Below are positions 1 through 11,494 of a stretch of DNA of 64,000 nucleotides, one piece after another. Source of the stretch: Atriophallophorus winterbourni. Taxonomy: Eukaryota > Platyhelminthes > Trematoda > Plagiorchiida > Microphallidae. A program made the translations under genes and the position numbers. How positions within the stretch are numbered: position 1 is the stretch's first letter; every line of letters begins with the position of its first letter. The DNA is taken from positions 1 to 64,000 of the forward strand of contig JACCGJ010006490.1 of assembly GCA_013407085.1 (NCBI GenBank), in the 5' to 3' direction. The notes under the pieces were generated by a model. The model saw only the letters and a list, made by a program, of their open reading frames with translations. It was not told where the DNA came from and made no database searches.

Positions 1-173
1 CTAGCTGGAATCAAGGAACATATATGAATTTTGATGTTATTATAAACAATATCGTTTCAAGCTTTGACCTTGTATCACTAGGTGGACGTTATCATAAAGT
101 ACACCAGTTAATGTTTCCGATTATTGCACAACATAGCAACGTTTTTCTCATGTGTATATATTTCGTGAGTTCA
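1..173 (-). pseudogene. Terminal exon T, copy 1 (broken, cut by window edge)
   Basis: On the minus strand an AG acceptor precedes an open frame beginning NELTKYIHMRKTLL, homologous to exon T of copy 2 (47,751-47,979). The frame closes early (WCTL then stop), where copy 2 continues WCDTMWELKT. Conversely copy 1 reads through a position where copy 2 has TAA. The product is not recognised. The end of the exon lies outside the window. Confidence 0.5.
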
Positions 174-698
174 CTGTTAGATCAGTCCTGATCAGTTACT
201 TAGTTGAAAAATGTTCATCTGTATACACGTAAGCAAATTTCTTCATCACCACGGGCTTAATAACTCTTACTTTTGTTTGGATACATGTGATTAAATAGTT
301 AGTTTATAATAACCTTAACCAACCGTACGCCACACGTGCAGATCCTGTGTAGTATACAAATTCAATTTTTACAAATATAGTTTTTATATAATGTTTAGAA
401 ACATGGATTATTCATCACAGATTTTATGAATTTGCCACGGAAATATCGCTCGTGCTCCCGTTTTACAATGTGAATACTGTGAGTAATCAGCGTCGCAAAT
501 ATGCTCTAAAAGGTTTTGAATTTATCACTCATGGATTACATACGCCTTTTGAAATTGAGAATTAGGAAACATTCTGTAGCTTAGTTATTTGCTAATCATA
601 AATTACAAATGTTATTCTTTTCTTGAATGTGTCCAAATATTTGATGTATTTTGGGATGTTCCACATTGATACCGTACACAAATATAGCTTGAACTTAC
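174..698. other. Intron-like spacer with the empty site of the copy-2 RTE insertion
   Basis: Non-coding stretch between exons A and T of copy 1. Positions 584-593 (gttatttgct) are the unoccupied counterpart of the 12-bp target duplication (atgttatttgct) that flanks the RTE element in copy 2 at 48,418-48,429 and 51,692-51,703. Sequence around 240-360 also resembles the outer part of the dispersed ribozyme-repeat family seen elsewhere (tacatgtgattaaatag, cacacgtgcagatcctgtg). Confidence 0.7.
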
Positions 699-1012
699 TT
701 AAAATATCCTTTGTTCGTCCCAAATAATCTGGAAGTAAATCGTCAGTATGTTTTTTGCTGCAATAATTTTTTATTCGTGGATTAATGCAGCTTTTCTAAC
801 ATATGCATAGTTACTCAAATATTTTACAATCCTAAAGCGATGGGACTCACATTCGCAAGGGACGTCGGTAATTTGCCAGGCATTCACGTCTTCTTCGGTC
901 AGCATCGACAACATTTTATTGAATTCGAGTTGATTAGAATATTCACCTCGATACTCTGACTTCAAATCAGCCGGTCGAAATCGAAGTTGCAAGAACGCGT
1001 GATTTGATGTAG
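699..1012 (-). pseudogene. Exon A, copy 1 (frameshift plus nonsense)
   Basis: Minus-strand exon homologous to 51,809-52,121. It encodes ATSNHAFLQLRFRPADL and then YSNQLEFNKMLSMLTEEDV, followed by CECESHRFR. Compared with copy 2 there is a TCG-to-TAA nonsense change after LIHE and a one-base insertion a few codons later, so the exon is 314 rather than 313 nt. The donor is a good GTAAGT. The acceptor chosen (AG before CTACATC) keeps phase with exon B. The function is not recognised. Confidence 0.65.
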
Positions 1013-2065
1013 CTCGGGTGATTCCCGAATCCAGATCGTCACAATTTACATTCAGATGTTTTACCGTGATGAACAAATGTTTGACCTAGAGCAATTCATT
1101 AAAGCAGTATCAATAATCCAAGTTAGATTCGAATAAACGTGAGCAATGTCTTGATGTGTTCAGCAAATATGAAGTAAGACATTACGAATGATCACACCAA
1201 AATATATTCTGCCGAAAATAAGCGAAACTGTTAACTTACATAACCACAAGCTGATCCAGTCACAGCTAACCACAATGAATCCAATTCCAATTGCACATGA
1301 TATACTATTGAACGAATAAGAGGAATATTTGTCATGAAGTTTTTACTTCGGCTGATAAAAAATAAAGGCTAGTTTTCCAAGGAAGTTGTACATATACCAG
1401 CGGTGCTATCAATTGCAAGTAAGATGTGACGAATTTAACAGACGTATCTATATAATGAAACACGCAACTGTGAAGTAGAAAAATACATTGACTGACTAAA
1501 TTCGGATGTTGCGGGTGTCATTAATTCGTGAAAATAGCACAGATATGTTCTTGTGAATTCCACATCTTTATCTTTATAATTTACTACGTTTTATCGGACT
1601 AAACTCTTCGAATCACGTAAACGTTTTTACTGCGCTGAATGATAGTTTACAGAATTAACTTACTGATATCATCGGATGCGTTATCTATGTTTGTATTGAA
1701 TAATACATTGAAAACGACCTCTTGCGAATTAATCATTATATTGCAAAAATCGATTGTACTAGATTCCTGATGATTACAAAAGATTGTAGACTCGAAGAAG
1801 CGGAAGAATGTAAAACAATTATTTGAGTATATTCAAACTTCCATTTTTTACGCTATCACTCAATAAAAAGGAATATTATATACTATTTGAGAACGAAAAT
1901 CAAAGTCGAACAAATCATTAATTAAAATGTAAAGTTTTCAAAACTGTTCCGTCGCATTATACTCATGACCTGATCTTCTTGAATAAAGCTCAAACTATTC
2001 AATCGTAGAAATACAATAAGCTTAACTATTATGATAAAATCTTTTCGGATGTATTGTTAACTTAC
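1013..2065. other. Intron-like sequence between exons B and A, copy 1
   Basis: A+T-rich sequence with no convincing gene. It aligns with 52,122-52,828 of copy 2 in patches, notably around the stretch beginning cacagctaaccacaatgaat. Confidence 0.5.
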
Positions 2066-2312
2066 CGGCGTCGTTCAAAAAATTGAATTCGAAATTTTCC
2101 TTGCATTCGCTCCCTGCTGGATGACGAACATGTTGCAGCAGTTCTGGATACCAAGTCCAAGTTTCCACTGGCCAATAATGCTGTTTGTTAATCTTGACTT
2201 TGGGGCCATTTAGAGTGACTAGTGCACTATAAATAGTGTGGTAATCAACTATTCGACCCTCTCGGTTAAATTTAATTGCATGTTGCGTAAATTTGTCAGT
2301 TGCCACAGTCAG
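2066..2312 (-). pseudogene. Exon B, copy 1 of unknown gene (frame intact)
   Basis: Minus-strand exon of 247 nt with acceptor ...tttag before CTGACTGTGG and donor GCCG/gtaagt. It reads LTVATDKFTQHAIKF, then WPVETWTWYPELLQHVRHPA and CKENFEFNFLNDAG. The copy-2 counterpart has the same length, frame and splice sites despite many substitutions, so this was a real exon. It ends in phase 1, which joins in frame to exon A (G plus CT). It is labelled pseudogene because exon A of this copy is broken. No family was recognised. Confidence 0.6.
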
Positions 2313-2579
2313 CTAAATGGAAAAATACTTATTCACTTAGTTTGCGCCATTATGTCTAGTGCATCAGTTAAGCTGGTAAATATTTTAAAATTGACAAGCT
2401 CTTTCTGCTTTCGGCATATAAATAATTATATCGAATACCTTGATGCATTTGAGGTAAATATAAGATAGAATGTCTGTGTTCGAAATTGTTTCAAAGCACA
2501 TATACTTTAAAGTGGAGGCATATTTCCAGCGTCATTTTAATCTACGTTAGATCAGATACTGCACTTGTCACTTAGTCAT

Positions 2580-2730
2580 CGTCCAAAGCAGCTGACGGCT
2601 CGAATCCTGCTAATCACTGTGAGCGATGCATCAGAGATTGTTCCTTCCGAATCGGACAGTTCTGGAATTCAAAGACTCCGAAGCATAAAATCATATTACG
2701 CTTGTAATGTATATCAATCGACGAAGAATG
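2580..2730 (+). mobile_element. RTE-like LINE 3' end relic
   Basis: The DNA (agattgttccttccgaatcg and neighbours, ending near a tcgacgaag motif) resembles the 3' end of the RTE element at 37.5-41.5 kb (agattgttcctcccgaatcg, then gtcgacatcgaccgacgg). The same relic is present in copy 2 (53,480-53,640), so it predates the duplication. Any open reading frame here is therefore of retroelement origin. Confidence 0.6.
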
Positions 2731-3639
2731 CCAACATATTTGACGATAATATTAGATAGTTAGTTCATTTATTTGTAACACGTTCTTGATTTCATATATT
2801 TTATCGAAATAATTTCAAGCGGAAGATTAACCACGGTAAAATTCTCAAGCTCACCGGTTGTGCAATATACTGGAATCTCCTTGCCGATAATTCATTACTC
2901 CTTGGTTGCATTTTATTGTCAATGCACAAATGACTGGCGTAAAGAAATTCTGAGGATGATTAATCAAATGAATCAGTTGTGATTTCCATCATACAGGTAT
3001 TTCGATTAACTATTATATATCCGTGATGATAATTGTGATGTCCCTCGACGTATTTAAATTAAACGAATTAATTTTGCGTAATTTGTATTCACCAGATTTT
3101 AGGCTAATTCATCTCTACTCAGTCTCTCTGATATCTCGTAAACGTTTTGAGATTTGATTCAAATTCTAAAGGTTGGCAAATGCTTCAAAAGACAAATATG
3201 TTAGCTGTTATTCAAATATATCACGCGGACATTCCTTTTTGTACTTGAAGCTCTCGGTAAAATTCTCGTTGAGACAACAAAAGTGGTCCAAAATTGATAA
3301 ATTATTAATTTAAATGGAGCAAGACATTACATTGATTGTTGTGCGTTGAGTGTTCGCTGAGCTGGAATTGTAGCAGTAGGACGTTTCGTCGTCAAGTTAG
3401 GTGACATCGTCAGCTGAGCTTGTTGCGAACGCACAACGCACAACATCCAATTCTTGAGCTACAAGTATTCGCTTCAATATTAAGCAAGATTGGTATCTGT
3501 GAAACTTGAAAAATTGATTTCAGAGTATTAACAAATTATGTTGAAACTCACGATAATGTCCTGCCTTCTCATTATCTACAAATATTAAAAAAAATAATTC
3601 CGAATATAGAAACAGAGAACGATAATAAAATGATAATTT

Positions 3640-3705
3640 GCATGCATTTCCACCACACACCCCAGGACAGCTTATGTGCTGTTGCTCTCATCAGGTAGGG
3701 AAAGT
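3640..3705 (-). repeat. Degenerate hammerhead-type repeat unit
   Basis: Read on the minus strand the block gives CUGAUGA followed by a GAGC...GCAC pseudo-stem, but the GAAAC box is lost. The flanking tttgcatgcat and ccaccacacacccc match the other dispersed units of this family (36.7 kb, 42.56 kb). Also present in copy 2 at about 54,543-54,608. Confidence 0.5.
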
Positions 3706-3954
3706 AGATCAGGATCAACCTGCGCTCGAAACACTTGAGGAAATTATTTCATATTTAGTAAACATAAATACGAGCAATATTTCGTCGCAGCATACCGCTA
3801 TATACGCTATACGCTATATGAACAACATTAAAAATTCTAATTGATTTCGCTCAGTGTTTGATTTTCCACGGAATTGACATTAATTTAACCCGAACGATGT
3901 TCCCCACCTGATTAATTTTCTTTGAATATTAAGATTCACGAAACTATTACTCAC

Positions 3955-4171
3955 CATGCGAAAAATATGGCTCGACTGGTGTGATTGCAATTACGTTGAA
4001 TCCACGTTGTTCCATCAAACTTTTCAGGCGAAAATTGTTCGTAAATTTTGGAGAATGTATAGTCTGCTTTAACTCGTGTGTTTCAAACTCGAGAACAAAT
4101 TGTAGGCTAAGTATATCAGGCATGTATTTGTAACGACGTATCTTCAGATTTTTCAAACCCGTAACATTCAT
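3955..4171 (-). pseudogene. Exon C, copy 1 (frame intact)
   Basis: Minus-strand exon of 217 nt with acceptor ttatttcacag, then ATGAATGTTACGGG, and donor CATG/gtgagt. It encodes MNVTGLKNLKIRRYKYMPD, then LQFVLEFETHELKQTIHSP and RGFNVIAITPVEPYFSHG. It starts in phase 0, matching the end of exon D, and ends in phase 1, which does not match exon B. One further exon is therefore expected between C and B. Copy 2 differs by a single residue. The family is not recognised; one N-x-T site is the only motif seen. Confidence 0.6.
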
Positions 4172-4239
4172 CTGTGAAATAATAATAATCACACTATGAA
4201 TACGGTCAATTATTTAGTAATCGTGTGTTTTGTAGTCGT

Positions 4240-4790
4240 TAACAGTGTTTCGGTGGAAAATCAAAAGAAGTCAAATGCATTCCAATCAAAACTTATATAA
4301 ACAATTTGTGTGGGGTTGGCCACTGTTGTATAAGGCTGGCATTTTCAACCAGTTCAATCTCGTGTCTAGGCATATGTGGCTGGGGTTAAACACATTGTCT
4401 AGAAGAATGTTTCTCATTTACATACTTATTCATTGCATGCAGTTTTGTCCTGTTTGCACTCATCAGATAGGGACAGTAAAAGCACGATCCACATGCAGTT
4501 GAAAAATTTGAAGAATTGTAGACAAGTTTCGCGAGCGCCCTGTGTGATTAGAATGCAAGTACATGAGGATATTTGCAACTCTATCTACATGATTGTGAGT
4601 ATACTTGATTAAACAACTTGATCGTGTACCAGCCTTATCTAGCAGTGGCTTGTTTAACATTTTACAGATGTTTCACAATATAAGTTTTCCCATCGTACTG
4701 CCCTTGCCTGATGAGACCAAACGGCATCGGTATTGAGCTTTGTGTGATAGAAATGCATGCAAATGTTGATGTTTTCACTACTAATGTAGT
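4240..4790. repeat. Two degenerate hammerhead-type repeat units
   Basis: Around 4430-4500 (minus) the block reads CUGAUGAGUGCAAACAGGAC with a lost GAAAC box. Around 4690-4765 (plus) it reads CUGAUGAGACCAAACGGCAU and is followed by the family's typical tgcatgcaaat. The intervening text (gattaaacaacttgatcgtg, tagcagtggcttgtt) matches the body of the units near 34.9 and 42.2-42.8 kb. Copy 2 carries the same block. Confidence 0.5.
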
Positions 4791-4990
4791 TCAACACGTT
4801 GAATAATCACTTGGATGTATAGATATTCAGCAACCAGAAACGTTAACCAATATTTTTCAATTGAATGGTTGCTGATATCCGAATAAAAATTCAAATAATA
4901 AGCGAATATACCCATGAGTTTAGAAACCTCACAAATTCAAAATGTAATGATATATACAATCTGGTGTAGTCACGAAAAACTAGAACTTAC

Positions 4991-5085
4991 GGCTCGTACG
5001 CGTTGTTTAAGGGTTTGCTTTGTTTGTCCAAAATTCATGGCCAACTGCAGTTCGTTATCATGCGGGATGGTTGCATACATTAAAA
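4991..5085 (-). pseudogene. Exon D, copy 1 (frame intact)
   Basis: A 95-nt minus-strand exon with acceptor after a pyrimidine-rich tttctcattcatcctc tract and donor GCC/gtaagt. It encodes LMYATIPHDNELQLAMNFGQ then TKQTLKQRVRA. It is paralogous at protein level to a diverged exon at about 35,274-35,368 (LMYATIEVDDAMELAIDFGR), so the family has more than two members. Phase fits exon G before it and exon C after it. Function unknown. Confidence 0.6.
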
Positions 5086-5664
5086 CTTTTGAGGATGAAT
5101 GAGAAAATCTTTAGCAAGATTGAAAGTGACAAGAATTAAAATGGTTTTCGTTCTTTTATTTCGTTCATTTTTCTTTCCAAATATAAAGGCTAACGGAAAT
5201 ATTCCTTAACCAACTGAAAATTCTAATAGTTTTTCAATTGATCTGAATCCATTTTAGTTTTGATTAAGCTGTTCTCGTTTTTTTGTTTTCAAAAAAAATA
5301 AATTAGCTTGCAACGTATTGCTGAACTCTTAAACATAGTCCATTTGAAGATCATTTAGTAGTGTCTTAATGGAATACGTGAAATCTATCCATCTCAAAGT
5401 AAATGGAAATAAGATTTACCGTGTTATAAAGGTGCAGGTGCTTCATAGTCTATCTCTCAAATAAATATAAATTAAAACTTGACACTTAAAAACAACTCCC
5501 ATAATAATTTTGAATTCTCGATTACATTTATTCCGTTGTACACCCCGCAGAATCACAGGGAGTGATTCGTGCGTTAACATCCTGCATTCATTAAATTTAT
5601 GATGAACACAATATTTGATATAATATTATAAATTATAATACCAATATAATAAGACATTCGTGGA

Positions 5665-5868
5665 TAAGAAAGTCACACGGTGTCACTGCTTGATAATCCT
5701 ATTCAGATTCATCCGGATTATGACAACGAAAATTTTCTAATCAAGTGTCCAAATATAACTGTGATTAACCCGAAATACCTTTTTAATAAGAATTTAAAAA
5801 ATATCCTCTTTTATGAAATTAAATCGGCTAGCCTGCTCAATAATATGTGTACGGCAAATGAGAATTAA
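5665..5868 (+). other. Open reading frame of unclear status, present in both copies
   Basis: An open plus-strand frame (IQIHPDYDNENFLIKCPNIT ...) is kept in copy 2 at 56,597-56,785. The few differences I could align between the copies (P/A, D/S, E/K, S/N, T/A) are all amino-acid changing in this frame, which argues against coding constraint. No splice sites or family assignment could be supported. Confidence 0.25.
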
Positions 5869-5984
5869 CCGTGCCAGCTTCATAAAACACTGGCTTACAA
5901 ATTGAATCCATGTGATGGAAATTCATGCGAATGAGCATTTTATTTCATGTTAATCACTGATTTACCATTTCAAGTTATGTGGAT

Positions 5985-6080
5985 CGTGGCTGTAATGTCA
6001 CTTCCTGATAAGTGCGATTAGCAAAAAACCGGTCGTGTTGTGTGGGAGGTAAATGCGTGCAAATACAGATATTTTTTGGA
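5985..6080 (+). repeat. Degenerate hammerhead-type unit
   Basis: Plus-strand text cttcctgataagtgcgatt, then aaaaccggtcgtgttgtgtg, followed by the family trailer gcgtgcaaat. The CUGAUGA box is CUGAUAA and the GAAAC box is shifted. Copy 2 (56,925-57,000) has one base more and a different frame, so long open frames over this block are not constrained coding sequence. Confidence 0.5.
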
Positions 6081-6439
6081 AAAATAGTTTGGCCATGTTT
6101 TGTTGGTTCAAATGATCTTGCCAAATAGAATGCCGTTATTTTGTGCTTTCTCACACCTATACCCCACATGACTTGCATTCCTGAACCATCAAATGTAATA
6201 AGAAAACGTAAGCCAGATCAGCAACTATTCCCTGACTAGCATTAATTTGTCGGAGCAACGGATAAATAAATGATCAATGTTATTATACTATTGCGAAATT
6301 CAATTTACGATGTTATAAAAAATTTAGTCGAGAAACGGCAATGTTTAAATCGATTGAAATAATAACTGGTTTGATTTCAATGATTTAAACAGCGTAGAAC
6401 TACAAGACGTAATTCTCTACTGACCGTGTCCCGTTAAGC

Positions 6440-7030
6440 TATAAATCCAAATAAACGCTCACTGAACCTGAACATACTATCTACACCTGTTGAAGTCAAA
6501 CCGCCAGCAAACGGTTATGATGTATAAGAGAAGGGGATGTTGGCAACACAATTTGTTAGAATTTTATAAGCGCATCGTCCGCTTGGCCAGGAATCACTTT
6601 GTGATCCTGTATTTAAAAATCTTGGTTCTTTATAAGAACCGTATATTTTAGTGGCATTAAGGTATAAATTCGTTTACCATTATGCTAGTTTTTAAAGGCT
6701 CACTGAATCTGATCTTACTGTCTCTACCGGATGAAGTAAAACAGGCAGAAACCGTTAGTGGTGTGCAAGGGAAGGGGATTTGAGCACCAAAATACATTGG
6801 TCTTTTACATGCGCCTCGAGCGCTTGGCCAGGCATCACTTTGTTATTATGTGTATGAACATCGTGGTTCTTTATAAGAACACTATATAACGGTGGCTTAC
6901 AAGTGTAACTTCGTTCACAACTATACCACTGTTTTAAGGCTAATTATAACTCTCATTACTTTCTCGACTTGATGAAAACAAACAGCCAGAAACCAGTAGT
7001 GGTGTGTTTTTAAATGGATTTGAGCACCAC
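6440..7030 (+). repeat. Hammerhead-type tandem array, family 2 (about 242-nt unit), copy 1
   Basis: Three successive ribozyme-like boxes start near 6481, 6721 and 6962 (spacing 240 and 241). Each is followed by a shared body: gatttgagcacc, acattggtc, cttggccaggaatcacttt, ggttctttataagaac. The boxes resemble a decayed CUGAUGA ... CAGAAACCGGU core. The same array is at 57,380-57,970, so it predates the segment duplication. A 171-bp piece of this family has inserted separately at 58,653-58,823. Confidence 0.75.
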
Positions 7031-7554
7031 GACATATTAAAATGAACTAAATTTATTACGACATCTGTACACTTTATCATCAAATTTAGATCTATTCTTA
7101 TCGTTATCAATATGAAAATTTTAATAATCCCATTGAATGTTTGGCCACAATGTACATACCACGAACATTCTTGGTAACTGTAAAATGATTGATAAAGTCT
7201 TTTGAGAGGTTCTTGTTTCGAAATTCAGTAATATTGATGAGGAGCTAATGAAATTATGAGGAAAAGTGCGGAATCATTATTAAATACAATATTGCTTATT
7301 TAATTTCATTGTAGCGTTCATCACATGCTGTACAATCCAAATTGAATGTGTCAACCGTATCCAAATCGATTATTTGTAACATTTGCGTGGTGATGCTGAA
7401 ACATGTTTTAGTCAGACGTGCTTACTATTTTATATGGATTCATCAGGGAAAACTGGAAATCTCTTACTCAACAATAACAGGGGTTCACCTATCATTCTCT
7501 TATAAACACGATTCAAACGTGTCAAGGAAGGTAAAAACTAATAATGAGACAAAC

Positions 7555-7674
7555 CTCATCCAAAAACGTCTAATATTTTCACGTGTACATATTTTATCCA
7601 TAATCACCACTTTCTCGTTCCACGAATAGTATGAAAAGCAAAGTGCTTGTTTGTAATAATTATTATCAAGAAAC
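7555..7674 (-). pseudogene. Exon E candidate, copy 1
   Basis: Minus-strand stretch of 120 nt reading FLDNNYYKQALCFSYYSWNE then MDKICTRENIRRFW, bounded by ...attcaag and gag/gtttgt. Copy 2 keeps length, frame and borders with several residue changes. A diverged relative may be present near 35,460-35,605. Its phase does not fit directly between exons G and D, so it may belong to another isoform or be a relic. An overlapping plus-strand frame is also open in both copies and was judged less likely. Confidence 0.35.
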
Positions 7675-8695
7675 CTTGAATACTACCTGACTTTTAGCAT
7701 ACGCAATGAAAATGCGAAGCATTACTATTATCATTTTATCAATAAATACGCGATACACAGAACAAAGAGAAAATTGTTAAAAATAGGCCTATTTCAAATT
7801 CTGTTCAGTCATTCTACGATAAAAGATAAGTAGTTATCATTTAAACGCTTTATATTGTGTGAAATCCGGGTGAAATATTCAACAGACTAAGTTTTCATAT
7901 CATGGAAAGCAAACTCAAATGTTGAGCATCATCTAATAAACACAGGTTTTGCATTAAAATGAAGTGAAATGCCGAAATGGGGTCAACGATCTAAGTATGT
8001 TTTGCTAGAAATGGGAATTTTCGGAGATAAACACTGATATTTCAATTCAATCGAATTCCTCCACGAAATAAATTGATCGGGCGTTATCTACATAATATTT
8101 GCAATTTCCTTAATACTTACCGTCATACAGTTTGCCTGAAATACACGCTGGCGTAATTATTTTCAATAATACTAGAACATGCTTCATTATAATTTACTCA
8201 CGGAAAATTTGCTCATCATCGACAAATGCTGAAATAAGTGGAAACGTTTTTTCGATTTTTTTGCCATATCAGATTCAGAAATAGATTTGTGTTTATCAGT
8301 GAAATGACGCGCCCAAATCTCCACCAACTGTTTAATTCTAGTGAGCAGCTGCTAGTGCGTTATCGATCCCCGACTTGAGAGTTTCACATTTGCCATTGTT
8401 GCGCTGCTATGAAAACCGTGAATCATAGTAGCTGATGGTGCCGCATTATATAATCGAATATGTTTGTCCAAAATTGACCATACAGTTAAAGAGATCCATT
8501 CTAACACGTTATTTCAACACGATATGCAGAATTCGTACATGCTGTTCGCACATATCAGATACAGCCCATTGTCTGGAATATGTGGAGCATTAGTAACGAG
8601 AGCTGTATCTTTGAAAACATTGTTTCATAGAACTCATTTTACCGAGTTTAACTTTGACTGCGATCGCTTGACAAAAATCATCTATGTTTGCTTAC

Positions 8696-8831
8696 ATTAT
8701 CGAAACTTTCGTTTTCGCTTTGAAATGCATCTACGGTTAATCTCAAAATCTAAATATAATTCGGAATTTCCGTATACTTTCAACAATTTCGATCGGTTAC
8801 GTTGCATAAAAAATTGCAAAACTTCCGCTAA
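8696..8831 (-). pseudogene. Exon G, copy 1 (nonsense at last codon)
   Basis: Minus-strand exon of 136 nt with acceptor ttctaaaatcag and donor AT/gtaagc. It encodes LAEVLQFFMQRNRSKLLK, then NSELYLDFEINRRCISKRKR and KFR. At the last full codon copy 1 has TAA where copy 2 has TAC, which truncates this copy. Exon G ends in phase 1, which matches the two leading bases of exon D. Function unknown. The plus-strand frame over the same block is treated as a shadow. Confidence 0.5.
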
Positions 8832-8934
8832 CTGATTTTAGAAAGGTAACGAATTAGAAAGAGTCCTTGAATCTGGTAATTCGTCGAATTAATCTTCAAG
8901 TAAAATATGAATTTGTTAAATTGTAATTTACCTG

Positions 8935-9173
8935 ACCTTATTGTTAGCAAAAAAGTTTTCTTGGTCTACTCCAAATTACTCTGAAGATACATGGCAACTT
9001 GTCCGCGGTTTTTTCTTCAAACAATTCGAATTTACACAGCTAACCCTTCCTTCAATGTGTGGCTGTAATAGTGGTGTTTTCCACCACCTGTGGCATATCA
9101 ATGAATCCACGTGCTCCTGTTGATCTAACTGTATATCGGTAGATAATAAAAACAGAATAACTTCCAGATACAT
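8935..9173 (-). other. Conserved block, possible further exon upstream of exon G
   Basis: On the minus strand an AG before CTGTGTAAATTCG opens a frame LCKFELFEEKTADKLPCIFR then VIWSRPR, kept in copy 2 (60,039-60,146). Both copies hit a stop before a usable donor (TCAG/gtaaat). All three other frames here are also partly open, so the assignment is weak. Confidence 0.25.
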
Positions 9174-11490
9174 GTGATTAGAGTCGAATTAAGTGCGCTA
9201 TCTCTCCGGTAATTGCATTAGGATAAGTCATCATACCCAATTAGTAGGCTGACGAATTTGAGAGCTAATGTAAACGCACTGTCGGTTGACAGTCTAATAG
9301 ATTGGTTTCTTGTATACTTATTATATTTTAGCAACATTGAATTCATTTGATATCAAATTATATCACAGATTTGGGAATCACACATGCAATGCTTAAACAA
9401 ACTTACAAACATTGAGTTCGCAATAGCTACTTTCGAATATTATCACTGTAATGTGAAACAAAATATGGAAGAATGTTGATGTTATTTATAGAAATAAAAT
9501 ATAACAAATGTTGTCATTGATAGTTAGAAATACACATTCAAAATTAACATTTCTGAAAAACAAAATGTTATAAACCTCTGTGTATAAATCTTAAAAAATT
9601 TGATATTGCTGACAATCCTTCGAAATTGTTCTCTAAACAATTTCAAATACGAAAGCTATTTGAATCATCGGGAAAAACAAGTGGTAGACGATGATTTACT
9701 GACTATAGCGCCGTAATTAAACCAAATGCGAAATACAAATCACAAACCCATGTAAAGCAAGCTAACGGAAAAAAGCCACATGTTATGTCTACGAATATTG
9801 CTGCGCTGGAAATTTAATATTTACAATGATACTTATAGCATCCCGCTAATATATATCTACCAATACAAGAGCACAGTTCTTGATAAAATGGAAAGCGTTT
9901 CTATGATTGGACGAATTAATACTGTTGTGAAATTCGGAAACCTTGCTGATATATCCAGTGAAATGATTTAGGATGGATAAATTTCATCATTTGCAAATAC
10001 ACTTGAGCATATAAATATGTATTGAAAATTTTAAACACGTGGGAAAATGTATAGAATTTAATTTTGCAAAAAAGTGATTAAGCTTTAGATTGTTGGTTAG
10101 ATAATTCAATTGTCAATCCTTTATTAACCGTTTAAGAGCAGATTGTTCAATGCATGGGAACACAATACTTACTTATACGCAGAATATACGAAAACGCTGT
10201 AGGTAAAAGGTATATATTTTGAAGTATTTCAGTTTTTAAGTTATATAATTCTTCAAAAAGGACTACATTTCCTTTTTACATATTTTCTAAGGCTAAATAC
10301 ACGGGTTGACCATGGTGTGTGGGTCAACACATCCCCACATTCGAATACGAACCAAGTGAACATTTTTCTCTAAAACATCTAACATAAGAAATTCTATCAC
10401 AATTGAGTGGACCAACTTTCAAAAGAATTGGTAGTGTTCAGTAGAATATCCTCGTGTTTACTCAAAGCAAATATGATTGCCATTTACGTAAGATATCGTC
10501 AAAATTCTTTTACACTTTCGACAACATTTTTCACCACATTTTTTACATGAAATTAGTCTTATTATTTCTCGAATAGGGTTTTCCAATCAGGTGTGCGAGG
10601 TATCATTCCAAGGAGAGCGATATTCTTTTTCAGTTAATGTCTTGTAAAGAGTGTCGTGATTTTCTCATCACTCATAGTTAATTGTTCAGCGTATTCCGTG
10701 TTTCTATTGTGAACACTTCACTTGTGTCTCTAATAAACAGTTCTTATCCTAATATATTTAGCTTATATTATTTGAATCAAAAATCTCTATTTTTTCAGAT
10801 TACAAACGTCAAATTTTTAATTACCACTCACGCATCACGTAAAAGTTAATGCAATGATGTTTATCTTCAGTTTGTTTATTGTTGCAGTGGATTAACTGAA
10901 GATTGGCAAAATCCTAATGAGAGCAGATGCAAAATTGAAGCCATGAATTTTGCATGAACACTTCAACTACCAGCGTGGTGAAGCCGGTTACGCAGGTCGT
11001 GATTTTGAATCATTGAAAAAAAACACGATCCGCTTTCATTCACACGGAATCCTCCGAAAATGAGGTTTAATCTCCCGGTACAACAGTATTGCCTCCTTAC
11101 ACCAAGTGGTATATAAAGTATCGAAATACAAGAATCCTCATACGAATGCGTAAGATGTGATAAAGCCATATGTATTGGGAAGGGCAAATGTAATTGCGTG
11201 TACTATAAAGGGTGTGAGAGCATATTAAAATATTTTAGGGGTGGGGGATTAAAAAGCTCGAGAACCACTGATGTATAGTCTAGATAACTAGAATGACAAC
11301 ATTAAAACAAGACAAAAATAGTGAAAAAGCCTATGGCACCACAAGGAATGCTGTCTCGCACACTTTGAAAGTGCGTTCATACCTCGTTGGGAAACCCTGA
11401 TCTAGACAGAAATCTGAATGTAAGTTTAATGATGTATTCTCACATGCAATATGTTTAATGCTCTATCTATCACGAACTAACCAATGATCC
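9174..11490. other. Conserved spacer without a supported gene
   Basis: This region aligns in patches with 60,281-63,490 of copy 2. A short plus-strand frame at 9780-9971 is also open in copy 2 (60,913-61,143), but it accumulates replacement changes and has no splice or family support. Nothing else was recognised. Confidence 0.4.
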
Positions 11491-11494
11491 TGAA

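Larger units (their letters stand above)
3094..4946. repeat. Homogenised tract shared with copy 2
   Basis: Aligns without gaps to 53,997-55,849 with about ten mismatches by eye (for example near 3331, 4015, 4444, 4505, 4652 and 4757). Flanking parts, such as exon B, differ at roughly one position in seven. The abrupt change of identity at both ends suggests gene conversion between the two segment copies. Exon C lies inside it. Confidence 0.85.

Noticed and set aside
6440..7030. CRISPR-like or bacterial retron-like interpretation of the tandem repeats.
   Set aside because: Units are about 240 nt with no constant-repeat/variable-spacer pattern, and everything around is eukaryotic retroelement sequence with introns.
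7342..7629. Plus-strand open frame of 95 codons resembling its copy-2 counterpart.
   Set aside because: Conservation reflects DNA duplication. The start and left part do not align between copies, and no family or splice support was found.
8464..8835. Plus-strand open frame of 123 codons, also partly open in copy 2.
   Set aside because: The minus strand of the same block has conserved acceptor, donor and phase (exon G). The plus frame has no splice sites and is best read as its shadow.
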